This document shows positions 1-7,389 of a stretch of 16,345 nucleotides of DNA, one piece after another; the stretch's first letter is position 1; each line of letters opens with the position of its first letter. The DNA lies in the NCBI GenBank assembly GCA_025964455.1, contig JAOPYU010000133.1, positions 1-16,345 on the forward strand. The letters are read 5' to 3'. Under the pieces are notes generated by a model that worked only from the letters and a program-made list of their open reading frames with translations, ran no database searches and was not told where the DNA came from. The translations under genes were made by a program, and so were the position numbers. The stretch is from Thermoleophilia bacterium (GTDB lineage Bacteria > Actinomycetota > Thermoleophilia > Gaiellales > SKUG01).

Positions 1-234
1 CACGGCGAGGCGTCGGGTGTGGCGCGGTTCCTGGAGCGCCGCGGCGCGGGCATGCACCACGTCGCCTGGGCCGTCACCGACGTGGCAGCTGCCCTCGACC
101 ACCTCGCGCGCGCGGGCGCGCGACTCATCGATGCCACGCCTCGCCCCGGCCTGCACGGTACGCCGGTTGCCTTCGTGCACCCGGCGTCCATGGGCGGGGT
201 CCTCACCGAACTCGTCGAGGTTCCCGCGCCGTAG
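1..234 (+). CDS. mce: Methylmalonyl-CoA epimerase, C-terminal part (partial)
   Basis: The frame is open from base 1 and stops with TAG at 232-234, giving the last 77 residues; the start lies outside the window. The visible part is a VOC (glyoxalase-fold) half: GAGMHHVAWAV contains the metal-binding His of the second beta-alpha-beta-beta-beta unit, and HPASMGGVLTELVEV ends with the Glu ligand and the typical 'GGVL(T/L)ELVE' tail of this family. The enzyme interconverts (S)- and (R)-methylmalonyl-CoA in the cytoplasm, linking propionyl-CoA carboxylase with methylmalonyl-CoA mutase. Other VOC proteins could share the fold, but the combination of HPxSxGGVLxELVE and GxGxHHVA is characteristic. No pathway partner is visible in the window. 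Confidence 0.87.
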   Translation, partial: HGEASGVARFLERRGAGMHHVAWAVTDVAAALDHLARAGARLIDATPRPGLHGTPVAFVHPASMGGVLTELVEVPAP

Positions 235-286
235 CGCGTGGGTAACCGGAGTCGACGCACGCCCCCGAGCCCCCAGGAGCACTTCC

Positions 287-517
287 ATGGCCAAGGACAT
301 TTCGATCGAGATCGGTTTCAGCGGGGGCGGCAGCACTGCCGTCGGCATCCCGGAGGACGCGCTCGAGCAGCTCACCACCGCGCTCACCAAGGAGCAGACC
401 GAGCGCTGGTTCACGGTGTCGTCGAGCGACGGTGGCGAGTTCCTGGTCGACCTGTCGAGCGTGATCTTCGTCCGCGTCGGCTCGCGCAACCGCACCCTGG
501 GCTTCGCCAGCGCCTGA
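287..517 (+). CDS. Small DUF3107-like protein, 76 aa
   Basis: The start is the ATG at 287, preceded by CAGGAG at 274-279, a good ribosome binding site; a longer upstream in-frame extension overlaps the epimerase gene and looks like a shadow. The product begins MAKDISIEIGFSGGG and ends VIFVRVGSRNRTLGF. The pattern of an N-terminal beta strand, a short helix (PEDALEQLTTAL), then FLVDLSSVIFVRVG and a closing LGF resembles the actinobacterial DUF3107 family (small proteins of about 75 residues ending '...YVEIG...RRVGFG'). Its function is not known. It has no cysteine, signal peptide or membrane segment and should be a small cytoplasmic protein. The family assignment is by eye from the C-terminal motif and length. 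Confidence 0.8.
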   Translation: MAKDISIEIGFSGGGSTAVGIPEDALEQLTTALTKEQTERWFTVSSSDGGEFLVDLSSVIFVRVGSRNRTLGFASA

Positions 518-538
518 CCGGGGCGCGACGAACCGGGA

Positions 539-544
539 TAGACT
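539..544 (+). promoter_or_regulatory. -10 box TAGACT, leaderless start of the PAP2 gene
   Basis: TAGACT lies exactly 6 nt before the GTG start at 551. The expected transcription start falls on or next to the start codon, and no Shine-Dalgarno sequence precedes it. The same spacing recurs at several other genes here. Confidence 0.6.
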
Positions 545-550
545 CCGGAC

Positions 551-1102
551 GTGACCGGATCGCCCACTCCCACCTCCCTGCTCGCGCGCCTGGACGCCGC
601 GGACCGGGAGTTGAGCGCGCGCATCGTCGTCAAGCCGCGTGCTGACGGCCGGCCGCGACGCTGGCTCATGGTGCTGCGCCGATTCAGCGAGGCGGGCAGT
701 TACGGCGTGGGCTGGGTCGTCATGTTCGCCGTCGTCGGCATCGCCAACGACGGCGTCAAGCGCGGCGCGGTGGCTGCGGCGCTCGTCGTGGCGATGCTCA
801 CCTGCAACACGCTCGTCAAGAACGTGATCCGCCGCCCACGGCCCGTGGCCCGCGCGATCGCCCATGCGCCCACGACGTACTCGATGCCCAGTGCCCACTC
901 GTCGATGGCGATGGTGGGCGCCGCCACGATGCAGGTGATCGTGCCGGACCAGGCGATCCTGTGGTGGTGCGTCGCCGTCGGCTTGGCGATCAGCAGGGTC
1001 ATGCTCGGCATGCACTACCTCGCCGACGTGGTGGCAGGCGCCGCCCTCGGCATCGCCGTCGGCCTGCTCGTCGCAGCCCCGATCGTCGCCGCCGTCGGCT
1101 GA
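551..1102 (+). CDS. PAP2-family membrane phosphatase
   Basis: This is a 183-residue integral membrane protein of the type 2 phosphatidic acid phosphatase superfamily, which dephosphorylates lipid or isoprenoid phosphates at the membrane. All three catalytic motifs are present: K90-x6-R97-P98 (KNVIRRPRP), PSAH at 113-116 (usual form PSGH; His116) and S148-R149-x5-H155-x3-D159 (SRVMLGMHYLAD). Hydrophobic helices lie at about 52-66, 72-89, 118-131, 136-149 and 160-181. The GTG start is chosen because the -10-like TAGACT ends 6 nt upstream and no longer start has a ribosome binding site. The substrate cannot be told from sequence; undecaprenyl-diphosphate or phosphatidylglycerophosphate are possibilities. 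It converges on the minus-strand nuclease gene across a long palindrome. Confidence 0.9.
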   Translation: MTGSPTPTSLLARLDAADRELSARIVVKPRADGRPRRWLMVLRRFSEAGSYGVGWVVMFAVVGIANDGVKRGAVAAALVVAMLTCNTLVKNVIRRPRPVARAIAHAPTTYSMPSAHSSMAMVGAATMQVIVPDQAILWWCVAVGLAISRVMLGMHYLADVVAGAALGIAVGLLVAAPIVAAVG

Positions 1103-1121
1103 GCCCCACCCCCCTCCCCTC

Positions 1122-1286
1122 CGCGATTAAGTCGAGTTAGTCGCCCGTAGAAGGTACAAAGTCGGACAAATGCGGGGGTGGATGCGTCGTGCGTGCTGGC
1201 TCGTCCCGCACGGCGCCGCACACCAAGCGTCCCCTCATTTGTACGACTTTGTGTGTCGAGTCGGCGACTAACTCGACGTAATCGCG
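1122..1286. repeat. 165-bp long imperfect palindrome between convergent genes
   Basis: Outer arms of 24 bp (1122-1145 and 1263-1286) are inverted copies with one mismatch. Inner arms of 17 bp (1156-1172 and 1236-1252) are also inverted copies with one mismatch, each 10 nt inside the outer arm. The symmetric layout shows one long interrupted palindrome centred near 1204. It is more A+T-rich in its arms than its surroundings and begins 19 nt after the PAP2 stop and ends 2 nt short of the nuclease stop. It may act as a bidirectional terminator, or be a MITE- or REP-like element. I see no target duplication. Confidence 0.75.
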
Positions 1287-1288
1287 CG

Positions 1289-2149
1289 TCAGCGGTCGCG
1301 CTGCGCGAGGCGCGCGTCGAGCGAGTTGGCGCTGGCGAGCACGACCGCCTCGCGGGTACGGCAGCGCTCCACGGGACCGTGGTGCGTGGTGACGGCGTGA
1401 ACGAGCTTCGACCACCACGGCGCCGCGGCTGTGTCGAGACGCGTTCGCGCGGCAGCGTCCATGAGCAGCTCGTGACCGAGCAGCACGTGGCCGACGAGTG
1501 CGCCATCACGATCGGTCTCGATCGCCGTCTCACTGCGCAGCTCGCGCATGCGTCCGACGTCGTGCAGCAGTGCAGCCGCGAGCAGCAGGTCGCGGTCGAT
1601 GCCGTCGTGGCGCTCGGCGGCCGTCAGGCAGATCGCTGCCACTGACACGGTGTGCTCGACCAGGCCGCCGAGGTAGGCGTGGTGGTCGCCCGCGGTTGCC
1701 GGCGATCGCAGCAGCGCGTCGCGGTGTGGGCCGTTCCAGACGGCCTCCACGAGGGCGCGCAGGTCGTCGCGCTGGATCTCGGAGGCGAGGAAGTCCAGCT
1801 CGCCGGCTACGTCCGCGACGTCACGCTTGCCGGCCGGTATGAAGGTCTCGGTGGCGCGCGCATCGCCAGCATCGAGCCGGTCGAGGCGCCGCACGTCGAG
1901 CTGCACCTGCTCGCGGTAGCTCGTGCCGCGGCCGACGGCGCGCACGCGGTCACCCTCGCTGATCGAGCGGTCGAACCAGTCGGCGTCCTTCCAGACCCGG
2001 GCCTCGATCGTGCCGGTCTGGTCGCTCAGCTCGAGCACGAGGTACGGATCGCCGTTCTTGTCGTGGCGGCGTTGCTTGCGCACGACTGCGTAGACGCCCT
2101 CCACTGGGCGTCCGGCCTCGACGTCTGCGATGCGCATGTCGTTGGTCAT
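1289..2149 (-). CDS. YhaM-like 3'-5' exoribonuclease (OB fold + HD domain)
   Basis: The protein has 286 residues, slightly shorter than Bacillus YhaM (about 310). Residues 1-95 form an OB-fold nucleic-acid-binding domain (DPYLVLELSDQTGTIEARVW). Residues 150-280 form an HD metal-dependent phosphohydrolase domain with HHAYLGGLVEHT (His156, His157, His166), LLHDVG (His196-Asp197), GHVLLGHELL (from 220), TTHHG (His256-His257) and a final ANSLDARL, which matches the YhaM series. Such enzymes degrade RNA or single-stranded DNA from the 3' end in the cytoplasm. I chose ATG 2149 because TACCAT on the minus strand (2157-2162) ends 7 nt before it; ATG 2158 (adding MAW) would overlap that box and has no ribosome binding site. 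A much longer open frame upstream is a shadow of the divergent gene. Confidence 0.85.
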   Translation of the reverse strand: MTNDMRIADVEAGRPVEGVYAVVRKQRRHDKNGDPYLVLELSDQTGTIEARVWKDADWFDRSISEGDRVRAVGRGTSYREQVQLDVRRLDRLDAGDARATETFIPAGKRDVADVAGELDFLASEIQRDDLRALVEAVWNGPHRDALLRSPATAGDHHAYLGGLVEHTVSVAAICLTAAERHDGIDRDLLLAAALLHDVGRMRELRSETAIETDRDGALVGHVLLGHELLMDAAARTRLDTAAAPWWSKLVHAVTTHHGPVERCRTREAVVLASANSLDARLAQRDR

Positions 2150-2156
2150 CCACGCC

Positions 2157-2162
2157 ATGGTA
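2157..2162 (-). promoter_or_regulatory. -10 box TACCAT, leaderless start of the YhaM-like gene
   Basis: On the minus strand TACCAT is followed by 7 nt and then ATG 2149. This spacing matches the leaderless pattern elsewhere in the window and is the main reason for placing the start at 2149 rather than 2158. Confidence 0.5.
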
Positions 2163-2221
2163 CCGGCGCTGGCCGGCCGCAGCGTCGGCGCCTGGCCGGC
2201 TTCGCTCAGTCGCGCGTCGTT

Positions 2222-2227
2222 TAGGGT
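2222..2227 (+). promoter_or_regulatory. -10 box TAGGGT, leaderless start of the DUF1015 gene
   Basis: TAGGGT ends 6 nt before ATG 2234. It shares the 84-bp divergent intergenic region with the minus-strand nuclease promoter. AGGGTG could be mistaken for a ribosome binding site, but it is rather close to the ATG and the TANNNT match with 6-nt spacing is repeated at other genes. Confidence 0.55.
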
Positions 2228-2233
2228 GATGCC

Positions 2234-3562
2234 ATGGCCACAGCTCGCGCGTTCCCGCTCCTTCGCTATGACGTCGACACGGTCGGCGACCCCGGCCGCC
2301 TGCTGGCGCCGCCCTACGACGTCGTGGACGAGGCTGGTCGCGCGGCGCTCGCCGAGGGGTCGGCGCACCAGTCGATCCTGCTCGAGCTGCCCGAGGGCGG
2401 CGATCCCGAGCGCGCCGGCGAGCTGCTGCGCTCGTGGATCGACGAGGACGTGCTCGAGGCGGGCGATGTCGGCGTGGCGGTGGTGCGCCAGCGGTTCGTC
2501 GGGCCCGACGGGGTGCGTCGTACGCGTACCGCGGTCTGCTGCGAGGTCGGCCTGCACGAGTTCGACGAGCGGGTCGTGCTGCCGCACGAGCGGACCTTCG
2601 AAGCACCGCGCCGAGCGCGCGCCGAGCTCATGCGCGCGACGGGAGCGAACATCAGCCCGGTGTTCCTCGCCTACCACGATCCCTCGACGTCGATCGTGGA
2701 CATGTTCGCGTCGGTCACCGACGACGAGCCCGACTTCACGTCGGTCGACGGCGATGGCACCCAGACCGCGGTGTGGTTCGTCTCGGACGTGAGCCTGTGC
2801 TCGGTGTTCGAGCAGGCGGTGGCCCCGCACCCGCTGCTCATCGCCGACGGGCACCACCGCTATACGGCTGCGCTCGAGTACCGCGCGCAGCTGACGGGGG
2901 CAGGCAAGCCGCGACTCGTGGTGGCAGGTGGCTCCGACCACATGGGACCGCAGCACACGTCCTCGTCGTGGGAGAACGGTGTGCTGGCGATGGTCGTCAA
3001 CAGCGCCGATCCGGGCATCTGTGTCTTCCCGACCCATCGCGTGCTGCGTGGCGTGGACCCAGCGCGCCTGGAGCGATTCGTGGTCGAAGCGGGGGCGTTC
3101 GAGGAGGAGGATTTCGGGACGGACGTGACCGCGGCGATGGCCGCTCTCGAAGGCCTGGAGACCCCAGGATTCGTCGCCTACGGCGGCGGGCGGGGTGCGC
3201 GGCTGTTGCGGGTCCCCGATCCGCTCGACATGGAGCTCGCGGCACCGGACAGCTGCGAGGCGTCGCGGGCGCTCGACGTCACGGCGCTCCACGCGCTCGT
3301 GATCGACGGCGGCGCCTGCCTCGTGGAGCACGCCACTGGTGGCACGGCCTACACCCGCTCGCTCGAGGAGGCGCTCGCGTGGGTCGACGCGGCGCCGGCC
3401 GACACGCTGGGCTTCCTCATGCGCGGGGCCGATCCGGCGGCGATCCACGCGGTCGCCGAGGCGGGCGAGGTGCTGCCGCAGAAGTCCACGTACTACTTCC
3501 CGAAGGTGCCGACCGGGGTGGCCTTCCGCGCCGTCGACCCGGCGCTGCTGGGCCTCGGCTGA
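2234..3562 (+). CDS. DUF1015 family protein
   Basis: The 442-residue product has the usual DUF1015 length and landmarks: LLAPPYDVV at 23-31, VLPHERT at 115-121, LLIADGHHRYTAAL at 201-214 and LPQKSTYYFPK at 414-424. The His-rich ADGHHRYTAA segment and the C-terminal PQKST(Y)YFPK are the most conserved parts of the family and probably form the active site. It is cytoplasmic, with no signal peptide. The biochemical role is unsettled; I recall suggestions linking some members to serine phosphorylation but cannot verify that here. It is transcribed from its own leaderless promoter, and the next gene follows after 43 nt with another. Confidence 0.9.
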   Translation: MATARAFPLLRYDVDTVGDPGRLLAPPYDVVDEAGRAALAEGSAHQSILLELPEGGDPERAGELLRSWIDEDVLEAGDVGVAVVRQRFVGPDGVRRTRTAVCCEVGLHEFDERVVLPHERTFEAPRRARAELMRATGANISPVFLAYHDPSTSIVDMFASVTDDEPDFTSVDGDGTQTAVWFVSDVSLCSVFEQAVAPHPLLIADGHHRYTAALEYRAQLTGAGKPRLVVAGGSDHMGPQHTSSSWENGVLAMVVNSADPGICVFPTHRVLRGVDPARLERFVVEAGAFEEEDFGTDVTAAMAALEGLETPGFVAYGGGRGARLLRVPDPLDMELAAPDSCEASRALDVTALHALVIDGGACLVEHATGGTAYTRSLEEALAWVDAAPADTLGFLMRGADPAAIHAVAEAGEVLPQKSTYYFPKVPTGVAFRAVDPALLGLG

Positions 3563-3593
3563 CGGGCCACGGGACGATCGGCCGCCTCGCGGG

Positions 3594-3599
3594 TACAAG
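3594..3599 (+). promoter_or_regulatory. -10 box TACAAG, leaderless start of the membrane-DUF4253 gene
   Basis: TACAAG ends 6 nt before GTG 3606. The last base departs from TANNNT, but the position is identical to the other leaderless starts, and the region before the GTG has no Shine-Dalgarno sequence. Confidence 0.5.
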
Positions 3600-3605
3600 C
3601 TCCGC

Positions 3606-5351
3606 GTGTTCCTGTCGACCATCTCTCGCGCCCTCGCGTACGCCGCTCGAAGCTGGCGCACCATGGTGGTCGTCTCGGTCGTGTCGATCGCCGTCGCGGC
3701 AGTGGGGAGCTACGCGCTCGTCCTGATCTTCGCGGACGGCCATCCCCGTCAGCTCGCAGGTCTCTCCGGTGCCATCGCCATCGTGGGCACCGTCCTGCTG
3801 ATCGCCTGGGCGCAGCTGGCGATCACGCGATCTGCGTGGCCTCGCTTCGGCGTGGTGGATGCGCTCGAGGGCGCGATCCGCGCGGCGCCGCGCGCGATCC
3901 CGCTCGTGGTGCTCCTCGGCATCGGGTACGTGGCCCTGGCGCTCGCGGGCATCGAGGCGGCCGACTCCTCGTCGATGGGAACGGTCGCCCCGGTCGGAGC
4001 CGCCGTCGCGCTGGTCGCCATGCTGTTCGTGCTCGTGCCGCTCTTCGTGGCGATGGGTGCACTCGCACGCGACGAACCCGGGTTGGGACTGCGTCGTGCA
4101 TGGCAGGTGGGTGCCCGCCGCACCATGTCCAACCTGCCGATCGCGCTGGGAGCCATCGTCGTGGCCGGCATCGCGATCGCACTCGTCGTCGCGGCGGCGC
4201 TGCTCGCCCAGGGGGTCGTCGGTGAATCGGCCGCGCAGGATGGCGGGACGGACCTGCTCGCGTTCATCGGCATCACGCTCGTCGGCGCGCTGCCCGCCGC
4301 GTGTCTCGCCACCGCCTCGATCGCCGCGGTGCACGACCAGGCCGAGGCAGCGGCCGACGAGGCGTCATGGGCCGGCGAGGACCTCACGGCGGTGAAGCCC
4401 GCGGCCGGCATGTCCACGGTGGTCGAGCGACTGATCGAGTCCTCCTCCAGCGGCGCCACACACGAACCGCGCCAGGGCGACGCCCCTCGGCGCGCGCCCC
4501 GACTCTCGATTCCGCCGAGGGCTCCCCACGCGGGCCGGTTGCCTGGCCCGGGCGTGATGCGCGTGGGCGAGGTGGTCCTGCCCGCGGGAGCGCTCGCTCG
4601 CGAGGTGACGTCCGAGACGCTCGAGCTGGATGGCCTCGTGGTGCGGACCGACGACGACACGGCGCACATCGAAGATGGTGCCACGATGTGGATCACGGCA
4701 CACCCGCACGCCGAGAGCGCCACGCTCTGGAAGCAGCTCGCCGCGGAGTTCCGCGAGAGCGGGCTCTGGCCGCTGTTGGTCCCCGACGCCACGTCCGACG
4801 ATTCGTGGGTGGAGCAGCCGGGGCTCCGCCTTCGTGGTGCGCACGACGGCGAGCCGGGCGCCGAGCAGGTGCTGGTGCCCCGCCTGGAGGCGAGCCTCAT
4901 CGACACGCCCATCCGCGACGTGGAGCGCCTGCGCGCCTCGGAGCTGGCGCGGGGCGGACTGGCGCGATCCACAGGTCGTCGCGCGGATGCGATCGGCGCC
5001 ACGATCGGCCGTCTGGGCGACGCTCGGATCGCGCTGGTGCCGGTCGAGCGGCCCGCGGACGTCCCCACGATGGTCGCCTGGCCGGGGCTGGACGATTCGG
5101 GCATCGCCAGCGACGAGCTGTCGTCGGTGATCGCCGCGTGGGAGCGGACCTACGGCGCGCTGCTCGTCGCCATGACGACCCATGCGCTCGTCTTCGCGGT
5201 CGTGCGACCGCCGGCCACCGAGGCCGAGGCGATCGAGATCGTCGCGCAGCAGCACGCCCTGTGCCCCGACGAGGCGCTGCCGTGGACGTCCGACGTGGAG
5301 TGGGCCGCGACGCTCGTCGACGCGCCCATGTGGACGCTCACCTGGGCGTGA
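3606..5351 (+). CDS. Six-helix membrane domain fused to a DUF4253 domain
   Basis: The frame is open without interruption for 581 residues from GTG 3606. Residues 1-241 are polytopic, with hydrophobic helices at about 20-42, 51-73, 97-117, 127-150, 178-202 and 217-241, resembling the loosely defined membrane domains often annotated as glycerophosphodiesterase-like or DUF7847-type. A Pro/Arg/Ser-rich linker covers about 250-315. Residues 318-581 are soluble; the part from about 487 (MVAWPGL, then VIAAWERTYGALLVAMTTHALVFAVVRPP, HALCPDEA and MWTLTW) fits DUF4253, a family of unknown function. An internal ATG at 4557 could start a separate soluble protein, but it has no ribosome binding site. An extension upstream of 3606 would overlap DUF1015 and is rejected. 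The role is unknown. Confidence 0.8.
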   Translation: MFLSTISRALAYAARSWRTMVVVSVVSIAVAAVGSYALVLIFADGHPRQLAGLSGAIAIVGTVLLIAWAQLAITRSAWPRFGVVDALEGAIRAAPRAIPLVVLLGIGYVALALAGIEAADSSSMGTVAPVGAAVALVAMLFVLVPLFVAMGALARDEPGLGLRRAWQVGARRTMSNLPIALGAIVVAGIAIALVVAAALLAQGVVGESAAQDGGTDLLAFIGITLVGALPAACLATASIAAVHDQAEAAADEASWAGEDLTAVKPAAGMSTVVERLIESSSSGATHEPRQGDAPRRAPRLSIPPRAPHAGRLPGPGVMRVGEVVLPAGALAREVTSETLELDGLVVRTDDDTAHIEDGATMWITAHPHAESATLWKQLAAEFRESGLWPLLVPDATSDDSWVEQPGLRLRGAHDGEPGAEQVLVPRLEASLIDTPIRDVERLRASELARGGLARSTGRRADAIGATIGRLGDARIALVPVERPADVPTMVAWPGLDDSGIASDELSSVIAAWERTYGALLVAMTTHALVFAVVRPPATEAEAIEIVAQQHALCPDEALPWTSDVEWAATLVDAPMWTLTWA

Positions 5352-5388
5352 ACGCGGCGCAGCGGCGCGGAATTGCGCTCGCGCGCGA

Positions 5389-5394
5389 TACGAT
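5389..5394 (+). promoter_or_regulatory. -10 box TACGAT, leaderless start of mrp
   Basis: TACGAT ends 6 nt before ATG 5401, within the 49-nt gap behind the upstream gene. No Shine-Dalgarno sequence is visible. Confidence 0.6.
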
Positions 5395-5400
5395 CACCGC

Positions 5401-6522
5401 ATGACACCTCGCCCCGATACGGATGCCATCCTCGCCGAGCTGCGCCGCGTGCAGGACCCCGAGCTGCGCCAGGACGTGGTCACGCTCAACATGATCCGCT
5501 CCGCCGTGTGCGACGACGAGGGCGTCGTGCGCATCGAGCTGCTGCTCACGACGCCTGGCTGCCCCCTCAAGCAGAGCTTCGTGTCGCAGGTCAACGACAC
5601 CGTCGGGCGACTGCCCGGCGTGGAGCGCGTCGACCTGGAGTTCGGCGCGATGGACCAGGCCCAGCGCGAGGCGCTGCGCTCGCAGCTGCAGGGTGATCGA
5701 CGCCACCGCGATCCCGGCGTGTCGCTCCCGAAGACCTGCCGCGTGATCGCCGTCACGAGCGGCAAGGGTGGAGTTGGCAAGAGCACGGTCTCGGCGAACC
5801 TCGCCATCGCCCTCCGCGCGCGTGGGCACAACGTCGGCATCATGGACGCCGACGTGTACGGCTACTCGCAGCCGACCATGCTCGGCCTGCACCAGCGCCC
5901 CGTGACGCTCGACGGGATGATCGTCCCGCCCGTCGCGCACGACGTCAGCGTGATGAGCATCGGCTTCTTCCTGGACCAGGACGCCGCCGTCATCTGGCGC
6001 GGCCCGATGCTCCACCGCGCGCTCGAGCAGTTCCTCGGCGACGTGCACTGGGGCGAGCTCGACTTCCTCGTCGTGGACATGCCCCCGGGCACCGGCGATG
6101 TGGCGATCTCGCTCGGCCAGTTGCTGCCGCGCGCCGAGGCGCTCGTCGTGACGACACCGCAGCACGCCGCCCAGACCGTGGCGCGGCGCTCGGCGCTCGG
6201 CGCCATGCAGCTCGACCAGGTTGTGCTCGGAGTCGTCGAGACGATGGCCGATCCCGTCGACGGGAGCGTCAAGATGTTCGGTCGCGGCGGCGGAGCGCGC
6301 CTGGCAGAGGAGCTCGAGGTGCCGCTGCTCGCCACGATCGACCTGGATCCGGCGATCCGCGAAGGCGGCGATTCGGGACAGCCGATCGCCACCGATCCGG
6401 CGGTCGCCGCCAGCTCGGGATTCGCGCAGCTGGCCGAGGCGATCGAGGCCCGCAAGCCTGTCTTCCGTGAAGCTCCTCCGGCCCCGATGGACCGCATCAA
6501 GAAGCCGCTGTCGATGCTCTAG
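5401..6522 (+). CDS. mrp: Mrp/ApbC-type Fe-S cluster carrier ATPase
   Basis: The protein has 373 residues. Residues 5-85 form a MIP18/DUF59 domain with its conserved TTPGCPL (Cys54). Residues 113-345 form a deviant Walker P-loop ATPase: GKGGVGKST at 121-129, DADVYG at 149-154 and VVDMPPGTGD at 224-233. Mrp/Nbp35 proteins bind and hand over Fe-S clusters to apoproteins in the cytoplasm. The CxxC motif normally found just before FGxGGG is absent here: the stretch reads VVETMADPVDGSVKMFGRGGG. As I recall, other actinobacterial Mrp proteins also lack it, so this looks like a lineage trait rather than damage. The start is fixed by the leaderless promoter spacing. Confidence 0.9.
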   Translation: MTPRPDTDAILAELRRVQDPELRQDVVTLNMIRSAVCDDEGVVRIELLLTTPGCPLKQSFVSQVNDTVGRLPGVERVDLEFGAMDQAQREALRSQLQGDRRHRDPGVSLPKTCRVIAVTSGKGGVGKSTVSANLAIALRARGHNVGIMDADVYGYSQPTMLGLHQRPVTLDGMIVPPVAHDVSVMSIGFFLDQDAAVIWRGPMLHRALEQFLGDVHWGELDFLVVDMPPGTGDVAISLGQLLPRAEALVVTTPQHAAQTVARRSALGAMQLDQVVLGVVETMADPVDGSVKMFGRGGGARLAEELEVPLLATIDLDPAIREGGDSGQPIATDPAVAASSGFAQLAEAIEARKPVFREAPPAPMDRIKKPLSML

Positions 6523-6533
6523 GGGCGAGCAGG

Positions 6534-6539
6534 TACGCT
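6534..6539 (+). promoter_or_regulatory. -10 box TACGCT, leaderless start of the HAD-IB gene
   Basis: TACGCT ends 6 nt before ATG 6546 and lies wholly inside the 23-nt gap after mrp. The gene can therefore be transcribed independently of mrp despite the tight spacing. Confidence 0.6.
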
Positions 6540-6545
6540 GCACGC

Positions 6546-7319
6546 ATGACTGCCGCCGCGTTCTTCGATGTCGACCGGACCCTGCTCGCCGGAGCCAGCG
6601 GACTGCACCTCGCCAGGCCGCTCCGCAAGCAGGGCATGCTCACGTCGCGCCAGCTCGCGCGCACGATGCTCATCGGCCTGTCCTTCGCCGCGCAGGGCTC
6701 CGACCACAAGCGCCTCGACCGTTTCACAGACGGGGTGCGCGAGCTGATGGCCGGCTGGGACCGGGCCCAGCTCATGCAGGTGGTGGAGGAGGAGCTGGAG
6801 CGGCGCGTGCACCCGATGGTGTTCCAGGAAGCGCTCGAGCGCATCGCGCTGCACAAGGCGCAGGGCCACGAGGTGTTCGCGGTGAGCGCGACGCTCGAGG
6901 AGATCATCGAACCGCTCGCGTTGCTGCTCGGCCTCGACGGTGCGATCGCCGCCCGCATGGAGGTCGTCGATGGGACCTTCACCGGCGAGATCGAGCGTCC
7001 CAACCACGGGGACGCGAAGGCGGGGCGCCTGCGTGAGTTCGCCGAAGAGCGCGGCATCGACCTGTCAGCCTCGAGCGCGTACTCGGACTCGATCACCGAC
7101 GAGGAGTTCCTGCGCGCCGTCGGCCGCCCCTACGCCGTCAACCCCGACCGCCAGCTGCGCCGCCTCGCTGAGGAGGAGGGCTGGGGCATCCTGCGCTTCA
7201 CCACGCGGGTTCGGGTACCGCTGCACAGACGTCGCGGTGCCCGTGTCGGCATGCTCATCGCCGGCGGCCTCGCCGTGCGTGCCGCGCGCCGCCGCTCCCG
7301 GGGTCGTCGCGGCGCCTGA
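6546..7319 (+). CDS. HAD superfamily IB phosphatase (SerB-like)
   Basis: The 257-residue protein has the HAD motifs: FFDVDRTLL with nucleophile Asp8 and acid/base Asp10, Ser114 in FAVSATLEE (motif II), Lys158 in GDAKAGRL (motif III) and YSDSITDEEFL with Asp181 and Asp185 (motif IV). The helical cap between motifs I and II, and the closing AVNPDRQLRRLAEEEGWGIL, are typical of subfamily IB hydrolases related to phosphoserine phosphatase. True SerB usually reads DFDST or DMDST, so the substrate is uncertain and may be another phosphomonoester. The C-terminal 30 residues are Arg-rich around a short hydrophobic run (GMLIAGGLAV), which could be a weak membrane contact. A leaderless promoter sits in the gap after mrp. 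Confidence 0.87.
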   Translation: MTAAAFFDVDRTLLAGASGLHLARPLRKQGMLTSRQLARTMLIGLSFAAQGSDHKRLDRFTDGVRELMAGWDRAQLMQVVEEELERRVHPMVFQEALERIALHKAQGHEVFAVSATLEEIIEPLALLLGLDGAIAARMEVVDGTFTGEIERPNHGDAKAGRLREFAEERGIDLSASSAYSDSITDEEFLRAVGRPYAVNPDRQLRRLAEEEGWGILRFTTRVRVPLHRRRGARVGMLIAGGLAVRAARRRSRGRRGA

Positions 7320-7332
7320 CCCCCCACCACCG

Positions 7333-7383
7333 CGTCGCCTCGCAGTTTTTGGTTGTACAACGACAAAAAAATGCGAGGCGACG
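7333..7383. terminator. Palindrome between convergent genes, probable bidirectional terminator
   Basis: CGTCGCCTCGCA (7333-7344) pairs with its exact inverse at 7372-7383. Inside lie a T run (7346-7350), the 10-bp palindrome GTTGTACAAC (7352-7361) and an A run (7365-7371), so T and A tracts also pair. It begins 13 nt after the HAD stop and ends 6 nt before the carbonic anhydrase stop. The A/T block is inside the stem rather than after it, so it is not a textbook intrinsic terminator. Confidence 0.7.
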
Positions 7384-7389
7384 GGAGTG

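Noticed and set aside
1289..2158. ATG 2158 as start of the YhaM-like protein
   Set aside because: It overlaps the TACCAT -10 box and lacks a Shine-Dalgarno sequence; ATG 2149 fits the leaderless spacing seen elsewhere. The difference is only three residues, so this stays uncertain.
2150..3664. Long N-terminal extension of the YhaM-like gene on the minus strand
   Set aside because: It covers the whole DUF1015 gene antisense and carries no motif, whereas the OB-fold begins right after ATG 2149 and a -10 box sits just upstream.
3749..5104. A 451-codon minus-strand frame opposite the membrane-DUF4253 gene
   Set aside because: It is Ser/Arg/Pro-rich with no domain; the plus strand encodes clear hydrophobic helices and a DUF4253 domain.
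7333..7383. CRISPR repeat or phage attachment site at the A/T-rich palindrome
   Set aside because: It is a single inverted repeat without direct repeats or spacers, and no integrase or cas gene is nearby.
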